From assembly GCF_008084905.1 (NCBI RefSeq), contig NZ_VSFC01000062.1:62001-126000 (forward strand): 64,000 nt of DNA, read 5' to 3'. Both the position numbers and the translations under genes were made by a program. Position 1 is the stretch's first letter; each line of letters begins with the position of its first letter. This DNA is from Xanthomarina maritima (GTDB taxonomy: Bacteria > Bacteroidota > Bacteroidia > Flavobacteriales > Flavobacteriaceae). Below the pieces are notes generated by a model. It worked only from the letters and a program-made list of their open reading frames with translations, ran no database searches and was not told where the DNA came from. This document shows positions 14,960 to 23,668 of the stretch, one piece after another.

Positions 14960-16015
14960 CTATTCAAGAATCATTTCACGTGGAACACGTTTGTTCATAA
15001 TCTTAAACCACAAAGGAGGAAATAAGGATATAATCATAGATGTTGGATAACCATATGGCATTTGAGGACTATCTTCATAACTATCTAAAAGTTGATATTT
15101 TTTAGACGATTTATAATGATGATCGCTATGTCTGGTCAATTCATAAAGCACAATTCTACCAATAGCGTGATTGGAATTCCAAGAGTGAATTTCACGAACT
15201 CTTTCATAACGTCCTGAAGGCAATTTTAAACGTAATAAACCATAATGTTCAATATAATTAACGGTTTCCAGCATAATAAAACCAATTATTCCAGTAGTAA
15301 GTACAAATAAAAAACCAATAGATCCAAAAAAAGCAAAAACAATTAAGAGATAACTTAGTTGAAAAACACAAAACCATAGCATATCGTTTTTAAAAGAAAA
15401 AAATGCTTGTTTGTTATTATTTAAAAGCATTTTCTGAATCTTCAAAGAATTTACATATTGTCTTATAGTTGAGGTAAACCAAAACGAATAAACCGACTGA
15501 TTATACTTTGCTGTTGCTGGATCTTCAGGTGTTGCAGCATGTAAATGATGCCCAAAATTATGCTCTATATAAAAATGCATATAGAAAGAAGGAAGCAATA
15601 AAGCTTTCCCTAAAAACCGTTCGTTGGTGGTTTGTCTGTGACCAAGTTCGTGAGCTACATTAATACCATTTACAGCTAAAACAATGCCAACAGAAAAAAC
15701 CAATCCTATTATTTCATATAATTCTAATGGAGCAGATGAAACCGTTATTAAAGCATATAAAACCAAACCATAAACCAATGGAAGATTTAAATACAACAAC
15801 CAATCAAACAATTTGCTTTTAAGGTTTTTGCTCACTTCATCAGGACTTAAATTTGTTGGATCCATAGGAAATATTAAATCTAAAATAGGAAGAAATACAA
15901 AAGCGTAAAAAGGTGTTAAAAACACAAAATAGTTTTTAAGATATATACCTAAAAAGGCCATTAATGGGATGGTTAAAGCTGCTAAATACTTTAAGTCTTT
16001 CATTGAAAAATGCAT
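14960..16015 (-). CDS. alkB: Alkane 1-monooxygenase (AlkB-type, non-haem di-iron)
   Basis: Integral-membrane di-iron hydroxylase of 351 residues. All histidine boxes of the AlkB family are present: HELGH (122-126), EHNFGHH (151-157) followed by ATPEDPATAK, and RHSDHH (295-300). The AlkB fingerprint NYIEHYG (253-259) distinguishes it from xylene monooxygenases and fatty-acid desaturases. Membrane helices lie at about 9-48, 72-118 and 218-252. Known homologues hydroxylate the terminal carbon of medium-chain alkanes, with electrons from rubredoxin and its reductase. No rubredoxin gene is nearby. The last codons contain a parS-like sequence. Confidence 0.92.
   Translation of the reverse strand: MHFSMKDLKYLAALTIPLMAFLGIYLKNYFVFLTPFYAFVFLPILDLIFPMDPTNLSPDEVSKNLKSKLFDWLLYLNLPLVYGLVLYALITVSSAPLELYEIIGLVFSVGIVLAVNGINVAHELGHRQTTNERFLGKALLLPSFYMHFYIEHNFGHHLHAATPEDPATAKYNQSVYSFWFTSTIRQYVNSLKIQKMLLNNNKQAFFSFKNDMLWFCVFQLSYLLIVFAFFGSIGFLFVLTTGIIGFIMLETVNYIEHYGLLRLKLPSGRYERVREIHSWNSNHAIGRIVLYELTRHSDHHYKSSKKYQLLDSYEDSPQMPYGYPTSMIISLFPPLWFKIMNKRVPREMILE
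14972..14987. other. Degenerate parS-like site inside alkB
   Basis: CATTTCACGTGGAACA matches the two intergenic parS sites at 14 of 16 positions, including all of TTTCACGTGGAACA. It lies in the last codons of alkB, encoding VPREM. It could be a weaker ParB site or a coincidence imposed by coding. Confidence 0.45.
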
Positions 16016-16146
16016 TTTCCATTCCCTTGTTGAAGGGATTTCTTTTAATTATTATGAAAATTAACTAAGTTTTACCAATTCTAAGCAATTAAGAGTAAAA
16101 ATAATATTGTAATTTTATTGGTTAAGATAATAGGTATATTGTTTAC

Positions 16147-19100
16147 ATGACGAAATTTGAAGATATACAATTAAAATTAGAGCAATTTATTAAGCGATTT
16201 TACACCAATGAATTGCTTAAAGGTGCTATTCTATTTTTTTCAATAGGTTTTTTGTATTTCTTATTCACGCTTTTTGTAGAATACGTACTATGGCTTAATC
16301 CAACTGCTAGAACTATTTTATTTTGGGTTTTTATAGGAGTTGAATTGGCTTTGTTTTATAAATTCATTGCTATTCCATTAGCTAAACTTTTTAAACTTCA
16401 AAAAGGAATTAATTTTAAAGATGCCTCAAAGATTATAGGGAATCATTTTCCTGAAGTCAATGATAAATTACTTAATGTTCTTCAACTTAAAGAAAATACT
16501 ACCGATTCGGAATTATTACTAGCAAGTATCGATCAAAAATCTGCCGAATTACAACCCATTCCTTTCAAATTAGCAGTCAATTTTAATTCGAATCTTAAAT
16601 ATTTAAAATATGCAGTAATTCCAATTATTATATTACTTCTAACTTTTGTAACAGGTCATTTTAATTGGTTTAGCGACAGCTATCAACGTGTTGTAAATTA
16701 TAAAACTGCTTACGAACCTCCAGCACCTTTTCAGTTTTTTATAACTAATGAAAACTTAAAAGCTATTGAAAATAAAGACTTTAAATTATTAGTCTCTACA
16801 GCAGGAGAGGTAGTTCCAGAGAATGTAAAAATTACGTTTAATAATGAATCTTATTTTTTACAACAAGTAAGTCCTGGGAATTTCGAGTATGTTTTTTCTA
16901 AGCCTAAACAGGATATTGATTTTAGACTTTCAGCAAATAATATAACCTCAAGAGCATATGAACTTCAAGTAACCGAAGTACCAAGTTTATTGGGCTTTGA
17001 AATGATTTTAGACTATCCTTCTTACACTAAAAAAACAGATGAAATTCTAAAAAGCACTGGAAATGCTGTTGTTCCACATGGAACAAATATCACATGGAAA
17101 TTACAAACAAAAGCTACAGATAATGTGCAATGGATTTCAAAAGATACAATACAATTAACAGAATCAGAATCAGATCAATTTGAAACTACAAAACAAATTT
17201 TTAATCAAACGTCATATAGTTTAAGTACGAGTAATATATACATTAACAATTACGAAACTTTAACGTTTCAAATTGAAGTAATAAAAGACGAATATCCTGA
17301 ATTAAGCATTAAAATGGCTGTTGACAGTTTAGATCAGCAATCTTTATATTTTCATGGTCAAGCTAGCGATGATTATGGTTTAAGTAAATTACAATTAGTC
17401 TATTATCCTGTAGAAAATGAAGCAGATATAAAGACTGAGCCAATTTCTATTTCATCTTCAAATATCGCTGAGTTTATTAGTGCATTTCCAAATCAGTTTC
17501 AACTTCAAGAAGGAATTAGTTACAATTTATATTTTCAAGTGTTTGATAATGATGTTCTAGGTCGTTTTAAAAGCACCAAAAGCACTGTCTATTCTTATAG
17601 AAAATTGACTAAAGAAGAAGAAGAACAAAAACAATTAGAACAGCAAAGTGAAACCATTCAGGATTTAGATAAATCTATGGAAAAACTTGAAGAAAGACAA
17701 AAAGAATTAGAGTCATTATCTAAAACCCAAAAAGAGAAATCCGAATTAAATTTTAACGATAAACGTCAATTAGAAAATTTCTTAAAACGTCAGGAACAAC
17801 AAGAGGAAATGATGCAAAACTTCAATAAGAAGTTACAAGAAAATTTAGAAGATTTTCAAAAGGAAAATGAAGAAAAAGATGAATTTAAAGAAGATTTAAA
17901 AGAGCGATTAAAAGACAACGAAGAGCAACTTAAAAAAGACGAAAAACTACTTGAAGAACTAGAAAAGCTTCAAGAAAAAATAAATAAGGAAGAGTTGAGT
18001 GAAAAGCTTGAACAGTTAGCTAAGCAAAACAAAAATCAAAAGCGAAGTTTAGAGCAACTCTTAGAATTAACCAAAAGATATTATGTAGCTAAAAAGTTAG
18101 AAAAACTTCAAAAGGAATTAGAAGATTTAGCAGAAAAGCAATTAGAACTTTCAAACGAAACAAAAGAAAATAATACCAAAGAAAAACAAGACGAATTAAA
18201 TAAAGAATTTGAAGATTTTAAAAAAGAAATGGAAGATCTTCAAAAAGACAATGAAGGTTTAAAACAACCTATGGAAATTCCTAATGATGAAAAGCAGAAG
18301 GAAGACATCAAAAAAGATCAACAAGAAGCTTCAGATGAATTGGAGAAAAAAGAAGAAAACGAAGAACAGAATCAAGAACAAGACGCTCAGGAAAATCAAA
18401 ATAAGGCTGCTAAAAAGCAAAAACAAGCTGGACAGAAAATGAAAAACATGAGTGAGAAAATGCAAGCAAGTATGCAAATGATGGGAGGAGGAGAACAAAT
18501 GCAGGAAGATATCGAGATGTTGCGTCAGATTCTGGATAACCTCATAGTTTTTTCATTAGATCAAGAAGCGTTGATGAATCAGTTTAAAGTTATTGAAGTT
18601 AATCACAATAAATACGCAACATATTTAAGAAAACAGTACACATTAAAAGAACATTTTTCTCATATAGATGATAGTTTATTTGCCTTGTCTTTAAGACAAC
18701 CTAAACTTTCAGAATTTGTAAATAAGGAAATCTCTGAAGTCTTTTACAACATCGATAAATCTTTAGATCAGTTTTCGGAAAACAACATTTTCCAAGGTGT
18801 TTCAAATCAGCAATACACCATTACTGCAGCTAATAATTTAGCAGACTTTTTAAGTAATATTATGAATTCCATGCAAATGCAAGCTAGTGGACAAGGTCAA
18901 GGAGGTCAAGGCAAACCAGAACAAGGCTTACCTGATATTATTATGAGCCAAGAACAACTTAATAAGCAAATGCAAGATGGTATGAATAAAAGTCAGGAAG
19001 GAAAACCAAAAGAAGGAGAAGAGGGTAAAGAAGGTGAAAAAGAAGGTAAGGATGGAAAGGAAGGAAAAGAAGGAGAAAAAGAAGGTAAAGAAGGTAAACA

Positions 19101-19545
19101 ACAAGGGCAAGGAGAAGGTTCTATGTCTGAAGAAATGCATGGAGAATTATTTCAAATTTACCAACAGCAACAACAAATTAGACAAGCATTACAAGACAAA
19201 TTAGCTAAAGAGGGTATAAACCCAAATGCTAATAATTTGTTGAAACAAATGGAGCAGGTTGAAATGGATTTATTGAACAAAGGATTTACACAAAGAACTC
19301 TTGAAAAGATGATGCATTTGCAACATCAATTATTAAAACTCGAGAATGCGACCTTTCAACAAGGTATGGATACTAAAAGAAAATCTGAAACCAACAGAAA
19401 AGATTTTGATAATAATACAAATAATCAAATTCCAAAAGCCAAAGATTATTTTAAAACAATTGAAATTTTAAACAGACAGAGTTTACCTTTGCAGCCAGTT
19501 TACAATAAAAAAGTACAAGAATATTTTAAGCAAGAAAATGATTAG
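16147..19545 (+). CDS. DUF4175-family large membrane protein with coiled coil
   Basis: A 1132-residue protein. Three membrane helices lie near the N-terminus (about 24-46, 56-76 and 154-172). A presumably periplasmic beta-rich segment (about 180-490) follows, then a very long charged coiled coil (about 490-790, Glu/Lys/Gln-rich), a methionine-rich part with MQASMQMMGGGEQMQED, and a low-complexity stretch of GKEGEKEGK-type repeats (about 955-985). This order fits DUF4175 of Bacteroidota; no biochemical role is established. It overlaps ybeY by 8 bases, so the two are translationally coupled. Confidence 0.85.
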   Translation: MTKFEDIQLKLEQFIKRFYTNELLKGAILFFSIGFLYFLFTLFVEYVLWLNPTARTILFWVFIGVELALFYKFIAIPLAKLFKLQKGINFKDASKIIGNHFPEVNDKLLNVLQLKENTTDSELLLASIDQKSAELQPIPFKLAVNFNSNLKYLKYAVIPIIILLLTFVTGHFNWFSDSYQRVVNYKTAYEPPAPFQFFITNENLKAIENKDFKLLVSTAGEVVPENVKITFNNESYFLQQVSPGNFEYVFSKPKQDIDFRLSANNITSRAYELQVTEVPSLLGFEMILDYPSYTKKTDEILKSTGNAVVPHGTNITWKLQTKATDNVQWISKDTIQLTESESDQFETTKQIFNQTSYSLSTSNIYINNYETLTFQIEVIKDEYPELSIKMAVDSLDQQSLYFHGQASDDYGLSKLQLVYYPVENEADIKTEPISISSSNIAEFISAFPNQFQLQEGISYNLYFQVFDNDVLGRFKSTKSTVYSYRKLTKEEEEQKQLEQQSETIQDLDKSMEKLEERQKELESLSKTQKEKSELNFNDKRQLENFLKRQEQQEEMMQNFNKKLQENLEDFQKENEEKDEFKEDLKERLKDNEEQLKKDEKLLEELEKLQEKINKEELSEKLEQLAKQNKNQKRSLEQLLELTKRYYVAKKLEKLQKELEDLAEKQLELSNETKENNTKEKQDELNKEFEDFKKEMEDLQKDNEGLKQPMEIPNDEKQKEDIKKDQQEASDELEKKEENEEQNQEQDAQENQNKAAKKQKQAGQKMKNMSEKMQASMQMMGGGEQMQEDIEMLRQILDNLIVFSLDQEALMNQFKVIEVNHNKYATYLRKQYTLKEHFSHIDDSLFALSLRQPKLSEFVNKEISEVFYNIDKSLDQFSENNIFQGVSNQQYTITAANNLADFLSNIMNSMQMQASGQGQGGQGKPEQGLPDIIMSQEQLNKQMQDGMNKSQEGKPKEGEEGKEGEKEGKDGKEGKEGEKEGKEGKQQGQGEGSMSEEMHGELFQIYQQQQQIRQALQDKLAKEGINPNANNLLKQMEQVEMDLLNKGFTQRTLEKMMHLQHQLLKLENATFQQGMDTKRKSETNRKDFDNNTNNQIPKAKDYFKTIEILNRQSLPLQPVYNKKVQEYFKQEND
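19009..19104 (+). repeat. Purine-rich low-complexity tract in the DUF4175 gene
   Basis: About 95 bases made almost only of G and A encode repeats of the form EGKEGEKEGKDGKEGKEGEK. The repeats are imperfect. A homopurine run like this is prone to slippage, and unit number probably differs between strains. Confidence 0.6.
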
Positions 19546-19957
19546 TTATAACTCTGAAAACGCCTTTAATCTAGACAACGAAAAGCTACTGAGAAAATGG
19601 CTCGAACAAGTTATTTTAAATGAAGATAAAAAGCTAGGTGAAATTAATTATGTGTTTTGTGATGACGATTATCTACTTAAAATGAATGTAGAATTTTTAA
19701 AACACGACACCTTAACAGATATTATAAGCTTCGATTATACTGTAGGAAAAATTATACAAGGTGATGTTTTCATCTCTACTGAAAGAGTAGCTGATAACGC
19801 CATAGATTTTAAAGTTCCCTTTGAAGAAGAATTACATCGCGTAATGGTTCATGGTATCTTACATTATTGTGGCTACAAAGACAAAACAGATGAAGACGCT
19901 ATAATTATGCGAAGTAAAGAAAATCATTATCTACAGTTGTTATCTAATATTCAGTAA
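19538..19957 (+). CDS. ybeY: rRNA maturation RNase YbeY
   Basis: Metal-dependent endoribonuclease acting in 16S rRNA 3'-end maturation and ribosome quality control. The 139-residue length is normal. The zinc-binding motif is HGILHYCGYKDKTDED (about 110-125). The first two histidines are present, but the third position, usually the histidine of GYDH, is not histidine; from memory this is a common form in this phylum. DIISFDY and GDVFISTERV are also family segments. It overlaps the end of the DUF4175 gene by 8 bases. Confidence 0.92.
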   Translation: MISYNSENAFNLDNEKLLRKWLEQVILNEDKKLGEINYVFCDDDYLLKMNVEFLKHDTLTDIISFDYTVGKIIQGDVFISTERVADNAIDFKVPFEEELHRVMVHGILHYCGYKDKTDEDAIIMRSKENHYLQLLSNIQ

Positions 19958-19964
19958 ATCAGCG

Positions 19965-19972
19965 TATATTTG
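19965..19972 (+). promoter_or_regulatory. Candidate -7 promoter element for mnmG
   Basis: TATATTTG matches TAnnTTTG and lies just downstream of the ybeY stop. The mnmG leader would then be about 105 bases and would contain the parS site at 19999. A TTG 25 bases upstream is slightly too far for a standard -33 element. Confidence 0.4.
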
Positions 19973-19998
19973 CAAACTTAAATTTATTTAATTGAAAT

Positions 19999-20014
19999 TG
20001 TTTCACGTGGAACA
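19999..20014. other. parS site upstream of mnmG
   Basis: TGTTTCACGTGGAACA differs at one position from the canonical ParB-binding sequence TGTTTCACGTGAAACA and is palindromic except for that base pair. It is intergenic. An identical copy lies on the other side of mnmG. ParB loads at such sites, which usually cluster near oriC. Confidence 0.85.
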
Positions 20015-20082
20015 ATTTAATATTATGAAAATTTCAGAATAGGTTAAATACGTTTTTATAATAATTGAAGAAAGAAATTATC

Positions 20083-21954
20083 ATGTTTCAAACAGAATAT
20101 GACGTTATAGTAGTTGGAGGAGGTCATGCTGGAAGTGAAGCTGCTGCTGCTGCTGCAAATATGGGAAGCAAAACATTGCTTGTTACCATGAATTTACAAA
20201 ATATTGCACAAATGTCTTGTAATCCTGCTATGGGAGGAATTGCTAAAGGACAAATTGTACGCGAGATTGATGCTTTAGGTGGTTACAGTGGAATTGTTAG
20301 TGATACATCAGCTATTCAGTTTAAGATGTTAAATAAATCTAAAGGCCCTGCCATGTGGAGCCCTAGAGTTCAAAGCGACAGAATGAAGTTTGCTGAAGAT
20401 TGGAGAATGATGTTAGAAAAAACACCTAATTTAGATTTTTATCAAGAAATGGTGTCTGGGCTTATTGTTGAAAACAACAAAGTAAAAGGAGTTAAGACAT
20501 CTCTAGGATTAGAAATTAAAGGAAAGTCTGTTGTGTTAACAAATGGGACTTTTTTAAACGGCTTAATTCATATTGGAGATAAAAATTTTGGAGGAGGAAG
20601 AGCAGGAGAAAAAGCAGCAACAGGAATTACAGAACAGTTAGTGGGTTTTGGTTTTGAATCTGGAAGAATGAAGACAGGAACTCCTCCAAGAGTGGATGGT
20701 AGATCGTTAGATTTCTCTAAAATGATTGAACAACCAGGAGATGAAAACCCAGAAAAGTTTTCATATTTAGATATTACAAAACCTCTTGTAGTACAACGTT
20801 CTTGTTTTATGACTTATACAAGCCCAGAAGTTCACGATTTACTTCGAGAAGGATTTGATAGATCTCCAATGTTTAATGGAAGAATTAAAAGTTTAGGACC
20901 AAGATATTGTCCATCGATTGAAGATAAGATTAATCGTTTTGCAGATAAAGATAGGCATCAATTATTTGTTGAGCCAGAAGGATGGAATACAGTTGAAATG
21001 TATATTAATGGATTCTCAACTTCGCTGCCAGAAGATGTACAATTTAAGGCATTAAGTTCTGTTGCAGGATTTGAAAACGTGAAATTTTTTCGCCCTGGTT
21101 ATGCTATAGAATATGATTATTTTCCACCTACTCAACTGCAACATACATTAGAAACTAAGTTAATCGATGGTTTATATTTTGCAGGACAAATTAATGGAAC
21201 TACAGGTTATGAAGAAGCAGCATCTCAAGGATTAATGGCTGGAATAAATGCTTCTTTAAAAGTACAAGAAAGAGAACCGTTTATTTTAAATAGAAGCGAA
21301 GCTTATATAGGTGTTTTAATTGACGATTTAATTACAAAAGGCACAGAAGAGCCTTATAGAATGTTTACTTCTCGTGCAGAGTATAGAACTTTATTACGAC
21401 AAGATAATGCAGATTTCAGATTAACACCAAAATCATATGAATTAGGTTTGGCATCTGAAAAAAGATTAAAACGCATGGAAGAAAAGCAAAATAAAGCTGA
21501 TGCTTTTGTCCAATTTTTTGCTGATACAAGTGTTAAACATGATGAGATAAACCCTATATTAGAAGATAAAGAATCTTCTTTAATGAAACAATCTGATAAG
21601 ATGTTTAAAATATTTTCAAGACCAAATATCACAATTGATGATATGAGAAAAGTAGCATCCGTTGAATCATATATTCAAGATAACAATCTAGACACCGAAG
21701 TGATTGAACAGGCAGAAATTCAAATTAAATATTCGGGTTATATTGAAAAGGAAAAGAATAATGCGGATAAATTAAATAGATTAGAAAATATTAAAATCCC
21801 TAAAAATTTTGACTATTCAAAACTTAAATCTATGAGCTTAGAAGCAAGAGAAAAGTTGAATAAAATTCAACCAGTAACAATTTCTCAAGCGTCAAGAATT
21901 AGTGGTGTTTCACCAAGTGATGTTTCTGTACTTTTGGTTTACATGGGTAGGTAA
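20083..21954 (+). CDS. mnmG: tRNA uridine-5-carboxymethylaminomethyl modification enzyme MnmG (GidA)
   Basis: FAD-dependent enzyme that, with MnmE, modifies U34 of several tRNAs. It is 623 residues from the ATG at 20083; a TTG start at 20065 would add only six residues. The FAD-binding motif VVGGGHAGSEAA lies at about 10-21. The family segments MSCNPAMGGIAKGQIVREIDALGG and GRMKTGTPPRVD are present, as is the C-terminal region with ISGVSPSDVSVLLVYMGR that contacts MnmE and tRNA. Identical parS sites flank the gene. mnmG often lies near the origin in bacteria. Confidence 0.97.
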   Translation: MFQTEYDVIVVGGGHAGSEAAAAAANMGSKTLLVTMNLQNIAQMSCNPAMGGIAKGQIVREIDALGGYSGIVSDTSAIQFKMLNKSKGPAMWSPRVQSDRMKFAEDWRMMLEKTPNLDFYQEMVSGLIVENNKVKGVKTSLGLEIKGKSVVLTNGTFLNGLIHIGDKNFGGGRAGEKAATGITEQLVGFGFESGRMKTGTPPRVDGRSLDFSKMIEQPGDENPEKFSYLDITKPLVVQRSCFMTYTSPEVHDLLREGFDRSPMFNGRIKSLGPRYCPSIEDKINRFADKDRHQLFVEPEGWNTVEMYINGFSTSLPEDVQFKALSSVAGFENVKFFRPGYAIEYDYFPPTQLQHTLETKLIDGLYFAGQINGTTGYEEAASQGLMAGINASLKVQEREPFILNRSEAYIGVLIDDLITKGTEEPYRMFTSRAEYRTLLRQDNADFRLTPKSYELGLASEKRLKRMEEKQNKADAFVQFFADTSVKHDEINPILEDKESSLMKQSDKMFKIFSRPNITIDDMRKVASVESYIQDNNLDTEVIEQAEIQIKYSGYIEKEKNNADKLNRLENIKIPKNFDYSKLKSMSLEAREKLNKIQPVTISQASRISGVSPSDVSVLLVYMGR

Positions 21955-21972
21955 AGCTAATTTAATTTAAAA

Positions 21973-21988
21973 TGTTTCACGTGGAACA
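21973..21988. other. parS site downstream of mnmG
   Basis: TGTTTCACGTGGAACA, identical to the copy at 19999 and one base from the canonical parS palindrome. It ends two bases before the ATG at 21991 of the methyltransferase gene, so ParB binding here could also affect transcription or start choice. Confidence 0.85.
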
Positions 21989-21990
21989 TT

Positions 21991-22869
21991 ATGTTTAAAG
22001 AACAGCAATTTAATGTTATGAGTGAAAAGAAAGTGTATTTAGAAACAGAGGATTATTCTGTTTCGGGTGAAAAATTCCAGCTTTTATATAATTTGGAGTT
22101 TGATATGTTAGAGACTTTTCCTCAACCAAATGATGAGCAACTTCCAGAATATTATAAAACGGAAGATTATATTTCACACACAGACACTAAAAGAAATCTT
22201 TTTGAAAAAATATATCATCTAGTTAGATCTGTTTCATTAAAAAGGAAATTAAAGTTAATAGAATCTTGTGTTTCTAGTTCCAAAAACCTTTTAGATGTTG
22301 GTTGTGGTACAGGAGATTTTTTACAAACTGCATTAAAAAATAATTGGGTAGTTTCTGGAATTGAACCAAATCTAGAAGCCAGAAAAATTGCAAATTCTAA
22401 AACTAATAATTCGGTATTTGAAATAGAACAATTAGAAAAATTTGAATCAAATAGTTTTGACGTAATTACGCTTTGGCATGTATTAGAACATTTACCAAAT
22501 TTAGAAAATCATCTATCTGTTTTTAAACAATTATTAAAATCTGATGGCACTTTAATAATTGCAGTTCCAAATTATAAAAGTTTTGATGCTTTGTATTACA
22601 AAAACTTTTGGGCAGCTTTTGATGTGCCAAGACACCTTTGGCATTTTTCGCAACAATCCATTTCAAAATTAGTTTCTAAGAAAGAAATGAAAGTTACAAA
22701 AACACTTCCTATGACTTTTGACTCTTTTTATGTTAGTATGCTTTCAGAAAAATATAAAAAAAGATCCTTAAATATTTTTAATGCGTTTCGTGTTGGATTG
22801 CTATCAAATTTAAAAGCTAAACGCTCTGGAGAGTATTCTTCTTTAATTTATGTTATAAAAAACAATTAA
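21991..22869 (+). CDS. Class I SAM-dependent methyltransferase
   Basis: A cytosolic methyltransferase of up to 292 residues. The SAM-binding motif I is LLDVGCGTGDFL (about 98-109), with GIEPN in the acidic-loop position and FDVITLWHVLEHLPN as the post-I motif. PNYKSFDALYYKNFWAAFDVPRHLWHFS is typical of the group that methylates small molecules or lipids of unknown identity in this phylum. The ATG at 21991 lies next to parS. An in-frame ATG at 22018 (MSEKKVYLETEDYSVSGEKF) is the start of the well-conserved part and may be the true one. Substrate not known. Confidence 0.85.
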   Translation: MFKEQQFNVMSEKKVYLETEDYSVSGEKFQLLYNLEFDMLETFPQPNDEQLPEYYKTEDYISHTDTKRNLFEKIYHLVRSVSLKRKLKLIESCVSSSKNLLDVGCGTGDFLQTALKNNWVVSGIEPNLEARKIANSKTNNSVFEIEQLEKFESNSFDVITLWHVLEHLPNLENHLSVFKQLLKSDGTLIIAVPNYKSFDALYYKNFWAAFDVPRHLWHFSQQSISKLVSKKEMKVTKTLPMTFDSFYVSMLSEKYKKRSLNIFNAFRVGLLSNLKAKRSGEYSSLIYVIKNN

Positions 22870-23066
22870 TACTTAATTTTAAACTACGTGCAAGCAGATT
22901 TTAACCTCAAACGATTACTTGCCACTATTTTTTTTAAAAGTATCTTAAATGGCTTAAAACAAAGCAATGTCTAATAAAGATTAATTATAGCTTAATTAAG
23001 CATTAATAAATTTATCTTATAGTGTAAATTATGTGTAATTTTTAAAAACTATCAAGTTTACTTTTT

Positions 23067-23074
23067 TACATTTG
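23067..23074 (+). promoter_or_regulatory. Candidate -7 promoter element for the OmpH/Skp-like gene
   Basis: TACATTTG matches TAnnTTTG and ends 26 bases before the ATG. No clear TTG lies at -33. The preceding 200 bases (22870-23066) contain nothing else I can assign. Confidence 0.45.
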
Positions 23075-23100
23075 CGCCATAAAAAATAAAATAACAAAAA

Positions 23101-23616
23101 ATGAAAAACATATTTATAGTTGTATTAGCAATTGCAACTTTAGTTTCATGTGAGCAATCACTTAAAACAGGATTTATTGATAATTCAGAAGTAATCAATA
23201 ATTATCAAGAGAAATTAGATATTGAAGCTAAATATAAAGCTAAGATTGAAGCGTTTCAAAAAAGAACAGACAGCACAAGTAGAGCCTTTCAAATGGAAGC
23301 ACAAGAATTTCAATTAAAGGCTCAGAATTTACCTGATGCACAAGCTCAAAAAGAATACCAAGCATTAAGTCAGAAACAACAAATGTTACAACAACGTATT
23401 CAATTTGAAGAACAACAAATTCAACAAGAAAGCCAAGTAGAAATAGATTCTTTAATTTCTAAGGTAAAAGGTTTTGTTTCAGAATACGGAAAAAATAATG
23501 GCTATGCTTATATTTTTGGAAGTAATGAAGGTGGATCTGTTATGTATGGATCTGAAGAAAATGAGGTAACTCAAATTATTTTAGATGCTTTAAACGCTGA
23601 ATATAAAAAGGACTAA
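23101..23616 (+). CDS. OmpH/Skp-family lipoprotein
   Basis: A 171-residue exported protein. The signal ends in a lipobox, TLVSC, with Cys17 as the likely lipidated residue. A long Gln/Glu-rich coiled coil (about 40-125) follows, then KVKGFVSEYGKNNGYAYIFG, the conserved end of OmpH/Skp periplasmic chaperones. Classical Skp is soluble and assists outer-membrane proteins; a lipidated form suggests tethering to a membrane. It is monocistronic, between a candidate promoter and a terminator. Confidence 0.85.
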   Translation: MKNIFIVVLAIATLVSCEQSLKTGFIDNSEVINNYQEKLDIEAKYKAKIEAFQKRTDSTSRAFQMEAQEFQLKAQNLPDAQAQKEYQALSQKQQMLQQRIQFEEQQIQQESQVEIDSLISKVKGFVSEYGKNNGYAYIFGSNEGGSVMYGSEENEVTQIILDALNAEYKKD

Positions 23617-23635
23617 TTATATAGGAATGAAATTT

Positions 23636-23668
23636 AAAACGCTAAACGAAAGTTTGGCGTTTTTTTTA
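23636..23668. terminator. Terminator after the OmpH/Skp-like gene
   Basis: AAAACGCTAAAC, loop GAAA, GTTTGGCGTTTT form a 12-bp stem with one U-G pair, followed by T residues to 23667. The stop codon of the convergent lipid kinase lies in the T-run, so it probably works in both directions. Confidence 0.85.

Noticed and set aside
16024-16037. Hairpin CCCTTGTTGAAGGG upstream of alkB
   Set aside because: The stem is only five base pairs without a T-run; too weak to call a terminator or regulator.
22870-23066. Possible small RNA gene in the gap after the methyltransferase gene
   Set aside because: No promoter-terminator pair or convincing structure is visible; the only assignable element is the promoter of the next gene.
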